Assembly (NCBI GenBank): GCA_963834755.1
Contig: CAWICQ010000010.1
Coordinates: forward strand, 1-64,000
Direction: 5' to 3'
DNA length: 64,000 bases
Source: Dokdonella_A sp963834755
GTDB taxonomy: Bacteria > Pseudomonadota > Gammaproteobacteria > Xanthomonadales > Rhodanobacteraceae
The position numbers and the translations under genes are program-made. The notes under the pieces were generated by a model. The model searched no databases, was not told where the DNA came from, and worked only from the letters and a program-made list of their open reading frames with translations. Below, in pieces: positions 26,628-35,303 of the stretch. Within the stretch, counting starts at the first letter, position 1; each line of letters starts with the position of its first letter.

Positions 26628-26635
26628 CGCTGGTC

Positions 26636-26660
26636 GCGCGGATGCATCGGGCATCCGCGC
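26636..26660. terminator. Hairpin after the DUF885 gene
   Basis: Ten-base perfect stem GCGCGGATGC/GCATCCGCGC with a five-base loop, starting eight bases after the stop codon. No U tract follows, so it may be a terminator stem or only a transcript-end stabiliser. Confidence 0.5.
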
Positions 26661-26681
26661 GAAGGGCTGCAGCGAGTCCGT

Positions 26682-26843
26682 TCAGCGCGAACCCGGCGGC
26701 AGCAGGTACGGCAACACGGCGAAAAACTGCGGGGTGCAGCCGCCGAGCGCGAACAGATGCCACGCCGCGTGATTGAACGGCAGGCGTACGCTGAGATAGA
26801 ACGGCACGTCGAGCGTGTAGCAGACGCCGCTGCCGAAAATGCG
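26682..26843 (-). pseudogene. C-terminal remnant of a hemolysin III/PAQR family gene
   Basis: Directly after the stop of the gene at 26844-27176, the same frame stays open for 53 codons without a start. It reads IFGSGVCYTLDVPFYL ... LPFNHAAWHLFALGG ... FFAVLPYLLP, where the HxxWHLF pattern and the following hydrophobic helix are the C-terminus of HlyIII/PAQR membrane proteins, including the zinc-ligand histidines. The remaining three quarters of the family's length is absent. I read it as a fossil left by a deletion that brought the small membrane gene next to it. Confidence 0.7.
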
Positions 26844-27176
26844 TTATCGCGTCGGCGGCGCCACCTGTGCGCCGCGATGGTGATGCACGATCAGCCACAC
26901 GATGCCGACCACGAGCAGCAGCGGCAGCGCCGCGTGCAGGATCGCGATGCCGAGCGCGAGCGCGAGACCGAACGTCACGAGCATCAACGGAAGCGCCAGC
27001 ACGACGAGTAGCAGCGATCCGATGACGCGGAAGACGACGCCGAGCACGGCTGCGAACAACGACAGGGCGAGCACGACGGCACCGACCACGAGCAGCACCG
27101 GCAGCAGCGCGGCGCCGAAGGCCAGCACGATCAACGCCGCGATCACGGCGAACACGGAAAAGAAGCCGAAGGCCAT
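26844..27176 (-). CDS. Small hydrophobic membrane protein
   Basis: 110 residues from MAFGFFSVFAVIAAL, chosen because GGAGG lies seven bases upstream; the frame extends seven codons further. Almost the whole protein is Leu/Val/Ala-rich in four helices (about 4-25, 28-50, 52-75 and 78-98), ending in a cytoplasmic HHHRGAQVAPPTR tail. I do not recognise a family. It follows 210 bases of the divergent Usp promoter region and abuts the hemolysin III remnant. Confidence 0.6.
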   Translation of the reverse strand: MAFGFFSVFAVIAALIVLAFGAALLPVLLVVGAVVLALSLFAAVLGVVFRVIGSLLLVVLALPLMLVTFGLALALGIAILHAALPLLLVVGIVWLIVHHHRGAQVAPPTR

Positions 27177-27386
27177 CGCGAAACCTCCATCCGACACGCG
27201 GGAATAGGATGCGCGTTTTCGGGTGGTTTCCGCCAGTGTGGAAGGTCACCCGTGACAGGGCGAGTTTCGCCGCCCGCGACTCTCTTTCGCAGCGCGCCAT
27301 CTTGCACTCTACTATGGCGATCGCTTTCACCACGGCCGTCGCGAGATCGCCGTAAGCTAAGCGAAATCGCGCCTGCGGAGCCGGCC

Positions 27387-28214
27387 ATGACCCAACTCGA
27401 CGTGCTGATCCATCTGCGCAACACGGGCGGGACGACGCCGCCCGTGCGGCTCGGCCTCGCGCTCGCCGAACGTCTCGGCGCGTGGACGACAGGAATCCAC
27501 GTCGTCGCCATTGCGCCGGCCGCGTTCGCTTCGCCGGAAGCCGTTGCACTGCAAGTGCACGAGGCCGACGAGATGGTCGAGTCGGCGAAGGCACGCAAGG
27601 ACTGGTGGCTCGCCGAGCTCGCCGCGCGCCGGCTTGAGGGCGAATGGCAGGTCTCGCAGGGCGACACCGTCGAAGTGCTGTGCCATGCCGCGCGCTGGAG
27701 CGATCTCGTCGTCGTCGAGCGACCGCAGCTCAATCCCGATGCGCCGACCGGTTGGGGCGTGGTTTCGCGCACCGTGTTCGGCGCGTCCGCTCCGGTGGTC
27801 GTGGTGCCCGAATCGGCGACGCTGGAACATGTCGCGGTTCACGTCGTCATCGGCTGGAACCGCAGCCGCGAAGCCGTGCTCGCGATCCGCGGCGCGCTGC
27901 CGCTGCTGCGCCTCGCCAATCGCGTCACAGTGCTCGAAGGCGATCCGGTCGAAAACCCGTTCGGCCTGCGCCATTTGCCGCAGCTCGATCTTCGCGCCTG
28001 GCTCGCACGTCATGGCGTCAACGCCGAATTCCGGCCGTTCAAGCCGCCCACGAAGGAACGCGGTGCCGCGTTGCTCGAAACGGCGCACACGCTTTCCGCC
28101 GATCTTATCGTTATGGGCGCGTGGGGCCACTCGCGCATCACCGAGCTTGTGCTCGGCGGCACCACACGCTACCTGTTCAAGTCGAGCGATCTGCCGCTGC
28201 TCGTCGCGCACTGA
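27387..28214 (+). CDS. Universal stress protein, two Usp domains
   Basis: 275 residues from MTQLDVLIHLRNTGG, with GGAG ahead of the ATG; the frame is open upstream but without support. Domain 1 (about 1-140) and domain 2 (about 145-275, beginning VAVHVVIGWNRSREAVLAIRGALPLL) share the alpha/beta Usp fold. Only the second keeps a nucleotide-binding-like end, IVMGAWGHSRITELVLGGTT. Tandem Usp proteins are induced by starvation or membrane stress. The next gene follows 60 bases downstream and may be cotranscribed. Confidence 0.88.
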   Translation: MTQLDVLIHLRNTGGTTPPVRLGLALAERLGAWTTGIHVVAIAPAAFASPEAVALQVHEADEMVESAKARKDWWLAELAARRLEGEWQVSQGDTVEVLCHAARWSDLVVVERPQLNPDAPTGWGVVSRTVFGASAPVVVVPESATLEHVAVHVVIGWNRSREAVLAIRGALPLLRLANRVTVLEGDPVENPFGLRHLPQLDLRAWLARHGVNAEFRPFKPPTKERGAALLETAHTLSADLIVMGAWGHSRITELVLGGTTRYLFKSSDLPLLVAH

Positions 28215-28274
28215 CCAGAAATGACGTTCCACGCAGCAACGATCGCGATTCGTCGATCGCGAAAGGTGATCCGC

Positions 28275-28835
28275 ATGCCCGAACTTGCGATTCCGCCGGT
28301 GCCGACGCTCAATGGGCCGCGCGTGCGATTGCGCCCGCTCGACCTCAGCGATGCCGACGATTTCTTCGCGCTTCACTCAGACCCGCGCGTGATGCGCTAC
28401 TGGAGTCATCCGCCGTGGACTGAGCGCGAACAGGCGATCGCGCGCATCGAACAGCTTGAACGCGATCGCGCGAAAGCCGAGTTCTACACCTGGGCTAACA
28501 CGGTCGGCGGCGCGGATCGGCTGATCGGCACGGTTTCGCTGTTCGCGATCAACCGCGCGCAATTTCGCGCCGAGGTCGGCTATGCGCTCGCGCCGGGCCA
28601 CTGGGGTCACGGTTACGCGACCGAAGGTTTGCGCCTGGCCATCGCGTTTGCATTCGACACGATTGGCCTCGCGCGACTCGAAGCCGATATCGATCCGCGC
28701 AATGTGCCTTCGTGCCGTGTCGTCGAACGCGCCGGATTTCGGCAAGAAGGTTTGTTGCGCCAACGCTGGCACGTCGCCGGCGAGGTCACCGACTCGGCGA
28801 TGTACGGACTGCTGCGCGACGAATACGTCGTCTAA
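28275..28835 (+). CDS. GNAT family N-acetyltransferase, RimJ/RimL type
   Basis: 186 residues from MPELAIPPVPTLNGPRVRLRPL, with GAAAGG nine bases upstream. The N-terminal TxRLxLRPL-like strand, the acetyl-CoA loop region (VGYALAPGHWGHGYATEGLRLAIAF, about 97-121) and the C-terminal NVPSCRVVERAGFRQEGLLRQ (about 138-158) match RimJ/RimL-like acetyltransferases, which modify ribosomal proteins or small amines. The true substrate cannot be told. It is convergent with gapA. Confidence 0.93.
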   Translation: MPELAIPPVPTLNGPRVRLRPLDLSDADDFFALHSDPRVMRYWSHPPWTEREQAIARIEQLERDRAKAEFYTWANTVGGADRLIGTVSLFAINRAQFRAEVGYALAPGHWGHGYATEGLRLAIAFAFDTIGLARLEADIDPRNVPSCRVVERAGFRQEGLLRQRWHVAGEVTDSAMYGLLRDEYVV

Positions 28836-28871
28836 GCCACGATTGCTGAAAAGCGCACTCACCCTGCCATT

Positions 28872-28885
28872 TCCCGCTAGCGGGA
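28872..28885. repeat. Palindromic hairpin between convergent genes
   Basis: TCCCGCTAGCGGGA, a perfect palindrome extended by CCATT on one side and GAGGGG on the other. It lies in the 63 bases between the acetyltransferase and gapA ends and could serve both transcripts, though it has no U tract. Confidence 0.5.
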
Positions 28886-28898
28886 GAGGGGCGTTGGG

Positions 28899-29912
28899 TC
28901 AGCGGACGTTTGCGAACGTGAGCGTCATGTCGAGCATGCGGTTCGAAAACCCCCACTCGTTGTCATACCACGAGAACACCTTGACCATCGTCCCGTCCAT
29001 CACGCGTGTCTGTGTCGCGTCGTAGATCGACGACAGCGGGTTGTGATTGAAGTCGACCGATACGAGCGGTTTGCGATTGACGCCGATGATGCCCTTGAGC
29101 TTGCCCGTGCTGGCTTCTTCGATCGCGGCGTCGATTTCGGCGTTGGACGTTGCGCGTTTCGCGACGAAGACGAGGTCGACCAGTGAAACGTTGATCGTCG
29201 GCACGCGGATCGACAAACCGTCGAGCTTGCCGTTGAGCTCCGGCAGCACCAGGCCGACCGCGGCGGCGGCGCCGGTCTTGGTTGGAATCTGCGACATCGT
29301 CGCCGAGCGCGCGCGACGTAGATCCTTGTGATACACGTCGGTCAGCACCTGATCGTTCGTGTACGCGTGGATCGTGGTCATGAGCCCGTGCACGATGCCG
29401 ATCTTTTCGTGCAGCACTTTCGCCAGCGGCGCGAGACAGTTGGTCGTGCACGATGCGTTCGAGATGACGGTGTCGCCGGCCTTGATCTTGTCTTCGTTGA
29501 CGCCGAACACGAAGGTGCCGTCGACATCTTTGTCGCCCGGTGCGGAAATGATCACTTTCCTCGCGCCGGCGGCGATGTGCGCGCCGGCCTTCGCCTTCGA
29601 GGTGAAAAGTCCGGTGCACTCGAGCACGACATCGACGCCGAGATCCTTCCACGGCAGCTTGCCCGGGTCGCGTTCGGCGCAGACCTTGATCTTGTCGCCG
29701 TTGACGACGAGATCGCCGCCGTCGACACCGACGTCGCCCGGGAACTTGCCTTGCGCGGTGTCGTACTGGGTCAGGTGCGCGTTGGTTTCGGCATCGCCGA
29801 GATCGTTGACCGCGACGATGCGGATCTCGTTGTTGCGCTTGGCCTCGTACAGCGCGCGCAGGACGTTGCGACCGATGCGACCGTAGCCGTTGATGGCGAC
29901 CTTTACTGCCAT
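28899..29912 (-). CDS. gapA: Glyceraldehyde-3-phosphate dehydrogenase, type I
   Basis: 337 residues. Glycolytic/gluconeogenic NAD-dependent enzyme. The Rossmann start (VAINGYGRIGRNVLRALYE), the catalytic cysteine in SNASCTTNCLAPLAKVLHE (about 155), the TIHAYTNDQVLTD loop and the closing WYDNEWGFSNRML are all present. A strong GGAGGAAGG lies close before the ATG. It stands alone, convergent with the acetyltransferase. Transketolase lies 6 kb away and is not in the same operon. Confidence 0.97.
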   Translation of the reverse strand: MAVKVAINGYGRIGRNVLRALYEAKRNNEIRIVAVNDLGDAETNAHLTQYDTAQGKFPGDVGVDGGDLVVNGDKIKVCAERDPGKLPWKDLGVDVVLECTGLFTSKAKAGAHIAAGARKVIISAPGDKDVDGTFVFGVNEDKIKAGDTVISNASCTTNCLAPLAKVLHEKIGIVHGLMTTIHAYTNDQVLTDVYHKDLRRARSATMSQIPTKTGAAAAVGLVLPELNGKLDGLSIRVPTINVSLVDLVFVAKRATSNAEIDAAIEEASTGKLKGIIGVNRKPLVSVDFNHNPLSSIYDATQTRVMDGTMVKVFSWYDNEWGFSNRMLDMTLTFANVR

Positions 29913-30033
29913 GGACCTTCCTCCGGGATGCGACGAAAGCGAGGCCGCGCATTCTACCGGTACTCAATTTGCTGCGCACGGAGCCATTCGGCTGGAGCCA
30001 ATCCAGTCAGTGCCCGGCGCCGCCTCCGCTTCG

Positions 30034-30441
30034 CTAAGCTCGGCGCGCCTGGCGTCTTGGTGCGTGGCAGTAGATGTCGTGCAGGGTCCCGATGATCTGC
30101 CGCACGGCGCCGTCGGCCAGCGAATAGTAGATCGTTTGCCCGTCGCGACGGGTACTGACGATGCCTTCCGCACGGAGTTTCGCCAGGTGTTGCGAGAGCG
30201 CCGATTGGCTCAGCTCGACACGCTCGTTGATCTGTCCGACCGACAACTCCTCGTCGACGAGAAGGCAGAGCACACGCAGCCTCTGGTCGTTTGCCAGGAT
30301 CTTCAGCAGGTGTGCCGCGTCGTCGGCGTTGCGTCGCATGGCCTCGGCGTCGATCTCGAGCCCGGGCTCCGCGCGCGCGCTCGCGCCGTGTTTGCGGGGA
30401 TGGAGCCGACGGCTCCGCAACATCGCGGCATCTGTGCTCAT
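30034..30441 (-). CDS. ArsR family repressor, BigR/YgaV/SqrR-like
   Basis: 135 residues. Winged helix from about 36-120 (LKILANDQRLRVLCLLVDEELSVGQI, recognition helix LSQSALSQHLAKLR, wing VSTRRDGQTIYYSL). Two cysteines, Cys59 in the second helix and Cys125 in HDIYC, occupy the places of the pair that forms a disulfide or polysulfide bridge in BigR/SqrR repressors. No ArsR-type metal-binding CxC box is seen. It is divergent from an RND pump, an OsmC protein and a persulfide-dioxygenase-like protein, a set that fits control by reactive sulfur. The first 30 residues are basic and unlike the family, and translation may begin later. Confidence 0.85.
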   Translation of the reverse strand: MSTDAAMLRSRRLHPRKHGASARAEPGLEIDAEAMRRNADDAAHLLKILANDQRLRVLCLLVDEELSVGQINERVELSQSALSQHLAKLRAEGIVSTRRDGQTIYYSLADGAVRQIIGTLHDIYCHAPRRQARRA

Positions 30442-30471
30442 GTAATCGGTCCTGGTGGCTCCGCTTGCATT

Positions 30472-30494
30472 CTACATTAACACATACTACATTA
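30472..30494. promoter_or_regulatory. Probable operator: direct repeat CTACATTA x2 in an AT-rich spacer
   Basis: CTACATTA occurs at 30472-30479 and again at 30487-30494, spaced 15 bases start to start. It lies in the only AT-rich part of the 80-base region between the ArsR-type repressor and the RND operon. CATAAT at 30501-30506 could be a -10 box for the pump operon. Binding by the adjacent repressor is inferred from position. Confidence 0.5.
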
Positions 30495-30521
30495 GCAACT
30501 CATAATATTTGAATGAGTCAC

Positions 30522-31604
30522 ATGAACAACACCTTGCGCTTCGCTGTGTTCCTGATGCTGTCGACGACACTCGTGGCCTGTGTAAGGCCGCAATCGCCGA
30601 CGGCGCTGCCCGCCATTCCATCGACGTTGGCGACGTTGACGATTGCTCCCGAGCGAGCGCGTGAGGAGCAGTCGTGGGACGGTGTCGTCGAAGCGATCCA
30701 TCAGGCGACCCTGTCGGCACAGACGGCCGGCCGTGTGATCGAGCTGCCCTACGACGTCAACGATCATGTCGAGGCGGGCGCCGTCGTCGCGCGCTTCACG
30801 GACGTCGAGCAAGGTGCCGGCCGCAACCGCGCTAGAGCGGCGCTCGCGTCGACGAGGGCGTCGTACGACGAGGCCGATGCGAACTATAAGCGCGTCGCTG
30901 AAATCTATGCGCGCAAGCTCGTCTCGAAAGCCGCGCTCGACCAGGCCACCGCCGCTCGCGACGCCGCGAAGGGCGCGCTCGATTCCGCAGACGCGGCACT
31001 GCGCGAAGCGAGCCAGCAGCTCGACTACACGGTCATCCGCGCGCCCTACTCGGCGTATGTGACCAAGCGCTACGTTCAGGTCGGCGAATCCGTGCAGGCC
31101 GGACAGCTGCTGATCGCCGGCGTCTCGCTCGGCGAGTTGCGCGTCAACGTCAACGTGCCGCAGAGCGCGATCGATACGATCCGCCGCTTCAACGCCGGCG
31201 ACATCCTGCTCGAAGGCGGCTCCCGGCGCGTGACGGCGACCAAGATCACCGTGTTTCCGTACGCCGATCCGGCAACGCACACATTCAGCGTTCGGCTCGA
31301 TCTTCCAGGCGAGAACACCGGTCTCTATCCTGGCATGACCGTCAAGGTCGCGTTCGCGATCGGCGAGGCGGAGCGGTTGATGCTGCCCGCCGCCGCCCTG
31401 GTCCAGCGCGGTGAAGTGAACGCCGCCTACGTCGTTGCGACCGACCGCACGCTGCGACTCTCGCAGCTCCGGCTCGGCCATCGATACGGCGATCGCATCG
31501 AGATCCTGTCCGGCCTCGAGCCAGGCGAGCAAATCGTCGTCGATCCGACGGCCGCGCTCGACTGGCTCGCGCGAACGCGCGCGGGCGATGCGCGCCATGA
31601 GTGA
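30522..31604 (+). CDS. RND efflux periplasmic adaptor, lipoprotein
   Basis: 360 residues from MNNTLRFAVFLML; an in-frame ATG nine bases earlier (30513) is the alternative. The lipobox LVAC puts the acylated cysteine at residue 20. Typical adaptor order follows: lipoyl half (about 45-90), alpha hairpin (about 95-160, KRVAEIYARKLVSKAALDQA), second lipoyl half (YTVIRAPYSAYVTKRYVQVGE), beta-barrel (about 190-270) and membrane-proximal domain. It links the permease encoded next to an outer-membrane channel that is not encoded here. The end overlaps the permease start by eight bases. Confidence 0.93.
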   Translation: MNNTLRFAVFLMLSTTLVACVRPQSPTALPAIPSTLATLTIAPERAREEQSWDGVVEAIHQATLSAQTAGRVIELPYDVNDHVEAGAVVARFTDVEQGAGRNRARAALASTRASYDEADANYKRVAEIYARKLVSKAALDQATAARDAAKGALDSADAALREASQQLDYTVIRAPYSAYVTKRYVQVGESVQAGQLLIAGVSLGELRVNVNVPQSAIDTIRRFNAGDILLEGGSRRVTATKITVFPYADPATHTFSVRLDLPGENTGLYPGMTVKVAFAIGEAERLMLPAAALVQRGEVNAAYVVATDRTLRLSQLRLGHRYGDRIEILSGLEPGEQIVVDPTAALDWLARTRAGDARHE

Positions 31605-34600
31605 GTCGCGCCTCGGGATTTCCGGCCGCATCGCGCGCGCGATGCAGGATTCGCCGCTGACCCCGGTCCTGGCGCTTGCGGCGCTGGTGCTCGGTCTCGT
31701 CGCGATCGCGATCACGCCACGGGAGGAAGAGCCGCAGATCGACGTGACGATGGCGAATGTGTTCGTGCCGCTCGCGGGCGCAGACGTCACCGACGTCGAG
31801 AATCTCATCGCCTATCCGCTCGAGCAGAAGCTCGGTGAGATCGCCGGCGTCAAGCACGTCTATTCGATGAGCCGTCCGGGCATGGCCGTGATCACGGTCG
31901 AGTTCGAGGTCGGTGTGCCTCGGCAATCGGCGATCGTACGGCTCTACAACCAGGTGTATCAGAACCAGGATTTCGTTCCAGCCGGTCTCGGCGCGGGTCA
32001 GCCGATGATCCGGCCCATGGGCATCGACGACGTGCCGGTGATGGCGCTGACGCTATGGAGCGATGATGCCGGGGCGACCGAACTCGCCGAAGTCGCGCAT
32101 TCCCTCGAAACGGATCTCAAGCGCATTCCTGGTACGCGCGACGTGTATACGATCGGTGCGCCGGACCGCGCGGTCGTGGTCGAGCTCGATGCGTCGCGGC
32201 TGGCGGCGTACGGTCTCGCCGTGGACGATCTCGCTAGTGCGCTCAAAGCTGCCAACGTCGTCGCCGAAGCCGGCCATCGCATCAGCAACAACGAGGACCG
32301 CCCGGTCACCGCCGGCACGTTCCTCGCGGATGCCGACGAGATCTCGCAGCTCGTGATCGGGCTCAGGGATGGCCAACCGGTGTTCGTTTCCGATGTCGCG
32401 CGTGTCGCGCGCGGCGCGGACTTGCCGACGCGCTACGCATGGTATGGCGCGCCACCCGGGAAACCCGGTCCGCACGCCGGAACCGCGCCGGCGGTCACCA
32501 TCGCCATCGCGAAGAAGGCCGGTACCAACGCAGCCGATGTCACCGACGCCGTGCGCGCGCGGATCGCCTCCCTCGAAGGCGTCGTCATCCCAGCCGGCGT
32601 GCACGTTGAAGTGACCCGCGACTACGGCCGCACCGCGACCGATAAGGCCGAGAAGCTGATTCACAAGCTGATGTTCGCCACGCTTTCGGTCGTTCTGCTC
32701 GTGCTGTTCTCGCTCGGCTGGCGCGAGGCACTCGTCGTCGGCAGCGCGGTCATCATCACCCTTGCGATCACGCTGTTCGCGTCTTGGGCGCTGGGATTCA
32801 CCATCAATCGCGTGTCGCTGTTCGCTCTGATCTTCTCGATCGGCATCCTCGTCGACGACGCGATCGTGGTGGTCGAGAACATCCACCGCCATATGGCGCT
32901 GGGCGCACACGGGCTGCGGGAAGCGATTCCGCAAGCCGTTGCGGAGGTCGGCGGACCAACCATCCTCGCGACGTTTACGGTGATCGCCGCACTCCTGCCG
33001 ATGGCGTTCGTGTCAGGCCTGGTGGGGCCCTATATGCGTCCGATTCCGATCAACGCGTCCGCCGGCATCCTGCTTTCGCTCGCGATCGCACTGACGGTCA
33101 CGCCGTGGCTGGCCGTGCGCTTGCTGAAACATAGAGTCGAATCGGCTGGCGACGACGGCTCGAAGCCGCGGTGGGGAATGCTGCGTCTGTTCGAACGCGT
33201 GATGTCGCCGTTTCTCGACGGCGTGCACGCGCGCAGACGTCGCCGCTGGCTATTCGGCGCGATCGGACTGCTTGTCATTGCCGCCGCCGCACTGGTCGGC
33301 GTGCACGCGGTGATCCTGAAGATGCTGCCGTTCGACAACAAGTCCGAGTTCCAGGTCGTCGTCGACATGCCGGAAGGCTCGGCGATCGAGCGCACAAACG
33401 CGCTGCTGGCGGAGCTGGCGCATGCGCTCGATCGTGTGCCCGAAGTCGAGAGCTACGAGGGCTATGCCGGCACCGCTGCGCCAATCACGTTCAACGGGCT
33501 CATGCGCCAGTACTACCTTCGCAGCGGACCGATCGTCGGCGACCTGCATGTCGGCCTCGTCGACAAGGCTCAGCGCAAACGCCAGAGCCACGCGATCGCG
33601 CTCGCGGTGCGGCCTGCGCTCGCGAAGATCGGCGAGCGCTACGGTGCATCGGTCAAGATCATCGAGGTGCCGCCGGGTCCGCCGGTACTGGCGCCGATCG
33701 TCGCAGAGATCTACGGCCCGAGCGCGAACGGCGTACATGACACTGCGCTAGCGGTCGAGAAGGCGTTCCGGGCTGACAGGGACATCGTCGACGTGGACAC
33801 CAGCATCGAAGCTAATGCGTTGCGCGATGTCGTCATCGTCGATCGCGAGCGTGCCGCGCGACTTGGTCTCGATCAAGCCGGCATCGCGCGCGTGCTGCAG
33901 ACCGCCCTTTCCGGCGACGACGCCACTTATCTTATGGACGGCCACAGCAAATATGCGCTACCCGTGCGTCTGCGCCTGCCGCCCGGCGATCAGGCCGCGC
34001 CGAGCGAGTTGCTCGCGCTGCGCATTCGCGCCCATGACGGTTCGCTCGTTCCATTGTCCGAAGTGGTCAAGGTCGTCGCCGCAGAGCGCCAGCAGGTGGT
34101 TTTCCACAAGGACCTCCTGCCCTGCGTCTACGTCACAGGCGACGACGCCGGCGCAACCGATAGCCCGCTTTACGGTATGTTCGCGATGGTCTCGCGCTTC
34201 GCGCGCGAAAACGTCGACGGTCACCGCGTTACGCAGCTTTTCATCGCGCAGCCCGCCGACACCTCGACGTTCGCGATCAAATGGGATGGCGAATGGCAGA
34301 TCACCTGGGAAATGTTCCGCGACATGGGTCTGGCGTATTCGGCCGGCCTCGTCCTGATTTATCTGCTCGTCGTCGCGCAGTTCCGCAGTTACGTCGTGCC
34401 GCTTGTGATCATGGCGCCGATTCCGCTGACCGTGATCGGCGTGATGCCGGGCCACGCACTGCTCGGCGTGCAATACACCGCGACATCGATGATCGGCATG
34501 ATCGCCCTCGCCGGCATCATCGTGCGCAACTCCATCCTGTTGATCGACTTCATCAATCGAGCCATCGCGCAGGGTCGCCCATTGCGCGATGCCGTCATCG

Positions 34601-34860
34601 ACGCCGCCGCGGTGCGTGCCAAACCGATCGCACTGACCGCGCTCGCCGCTGTGATCGGCGGCTTCTTCATTCTCGACGACCCGATCTTTGAGGGTCTTGC
34701 CGTGTCGCTGATCTTCGGAATCATCGTCTCGACGGTGCTGACCCTGCTCGTCATCCCGCTCTTGTACTACGCTTGGCAGGCGCGCGGGAAACTTGCGCCG
34801 GCAGAGGCGTCAGCAACACAAGGAACTGGCCGATGGGCGAAAACGAAAGCATCCGCCTGA
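31597..34860 (+). CDS. RND efflux transporter permease
   Basis: 1087 residues from MSESRLGISGRIARAM, overlapping the adaptor stop; upstream in-frame codons lie inside the adaptor. It has twelve membrane helices in the RND pattern, a first helix near 20-40, periplasmic loops (about 45-340 and 560-860), and the helix 4 proton-relay segment SIGILVDDAIVVVENIHRHM (Asp-Asp pair). A late TSMIGMIALAGIIVRNSILLIDFI segment matches helix 10. It belongs to the AcrB-related branch but is not one of the well-known drug pumps. The gene neighbours suggest export of a thiol- or sulfur-related compound; this is inference. Confidence 0.94.
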   Translation: MSESRLGISGRIARAMQDSPLTPVLALAALVLGLVAIAITPREEEPQIDVTMANVFVPLAGADVTDVENLIAYPLEQKLGEIAGVKHVYSMSRPGMAVITVEFEVGVPRQSAIVRLYNQVYQNQDFVPAGLGAGQPMIRPMGIDDVPVMALTLWSDDAGATELAEVAHSLETDLKRIPGTRDVYTIGAPDRAVVVELDASRLAAYGLAVDDLASALKAANVVAEAGHRISNNEDRPVTAGTFLADADEISQLVIGLRDGQPVFVSDVARVARGADLPTRYAWYGAPPGKPGPHAGTAPAVTIAIAKKAGTNAADVTDAVRARIASLEGVVIPAGVHVEVTRDYGRTATDKAEKLIHKLMFATLSVVLLVLFSLGWREALVVGSAVIITLAITLFASWALGFTINRVSLFALIFSIGILVDDAIVVVENIHRHMALGAHGLREAIPQAVAEVGGPTILATFTVIAALLPMAFVSGLVGPYMRPIPINASAGILLSLAIALTVTPWLAVRLLKHRVESAGDDGSKPRWGMLRLFERVMSPFLDGVHARRRRRWLFGAIGLLVIAAAALVGVHAVILKMLPFDNKSEFQVVVDMPEGSAIERTNALLAELAHALDRVPEVESYEGYAGTAAPITFNGLMRQYYLRSGPIVGDLHVGLVDKAQRKRQSHAIALAVRPALAKIGERYGASVKIIEVPPGPPVLAPIVAEIYGPSANGVHDTALAVEKAFRADRDIVDVDTSIEANALRDVVIVDRERAARLGLDQAGIARVLQTALSGDDATYLMDGHSKYALPVRLRLPPGDQAAPSELLALRIRAHDGSLVPLSEVVKVVAAERQQVVFHKDLLPCVYVTGDDAGATDSPLYGMFAMVSRFARENVDGHRVTQLFIAQPADTSTFAIKWDGEWQITWEMFRDMGLAYSAGLVLIYLLVVAQFRSYVVPLVIMAPIPLTVIGVMPGHALLGVQYTATSMIGMIALAGIIVRNSILLIDFINRAIAQGRPLRDAVIDAAAVRAKPIALTALAAVIGGFFILDDPIFEGLAVSLIFGIIVSTVLTLLVIPLLYYAWQARGKLAPAEASATQGTGRWAKTKASA

Positions 34861-35303
34861 CGATCACGCAGGAATCCGACTACGAATTCCGCGTGCGCTT
34901 CGATGACACCGCGCTCGGCGAACTCGTCGCCGACGAATCGCCGCCGATCGGCCGCGGCGCCGGGCCGGATCCGGCGCGCCTGCTGGCGGCGTCCATCGGC
35001 AATTGCCTCAGCTCGAGCATGCTGTTCGCGCTGCGCAAGTTCAAGAACCAGCCCGGCACGATCGTTACGCGCGTGCGCGCCGATATGACGCGCAATGCGC
35101 GCGGCCGGCTGCGCATCGGGCGCATCGCGGTCGAGATCCAGCTCGCCGAAACGGCCGCTTCGTATACGCAGGCCGAGCGCATCCTGGCCCAGTTCGAGGA
35201 TTTCTGCACGGTGACCCAGAGCGTGCGCGCCGGCATCCCGATCGAGGTCAGCGTGCGCGACGGGACGGGCGCGACGGTGCACAAATCCGATCGTTCCGTA
35301 TGA
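34833..35303 (+). CDS. OsmC/Ohr family protein
   Basis: 156 residues from MGENESIRLTITQ, with AAGGA eight bases upstream; it starts inside the last 28 bases of the permease gene. The two family cysteines are present, the first in LLAASIGNCLSSSMLFAL (about 59) and the second in FEDFCTVTQSVRAG (about 127). OsmC/Ohr proteins reduce organic hydroperoxides, and some act on persulfides. It overlaps the next gene by four bases (ATGA at 35300-35303), so the two are translationally coupled. Confidence 0.9.
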   Translation: MGENESIRLTITQESDYEFRVRFDDTALGELVADESPPIGRGAGPDPARLLAASIGNCLSSSMLFALRKFKNQPGTIVTRVRADMTRNARGRLRIGRIAVEIQLAETAASYTQAERILAQFEDFCTVTQSVRAGIPIEVSVRDGTGATVHKSDRSV

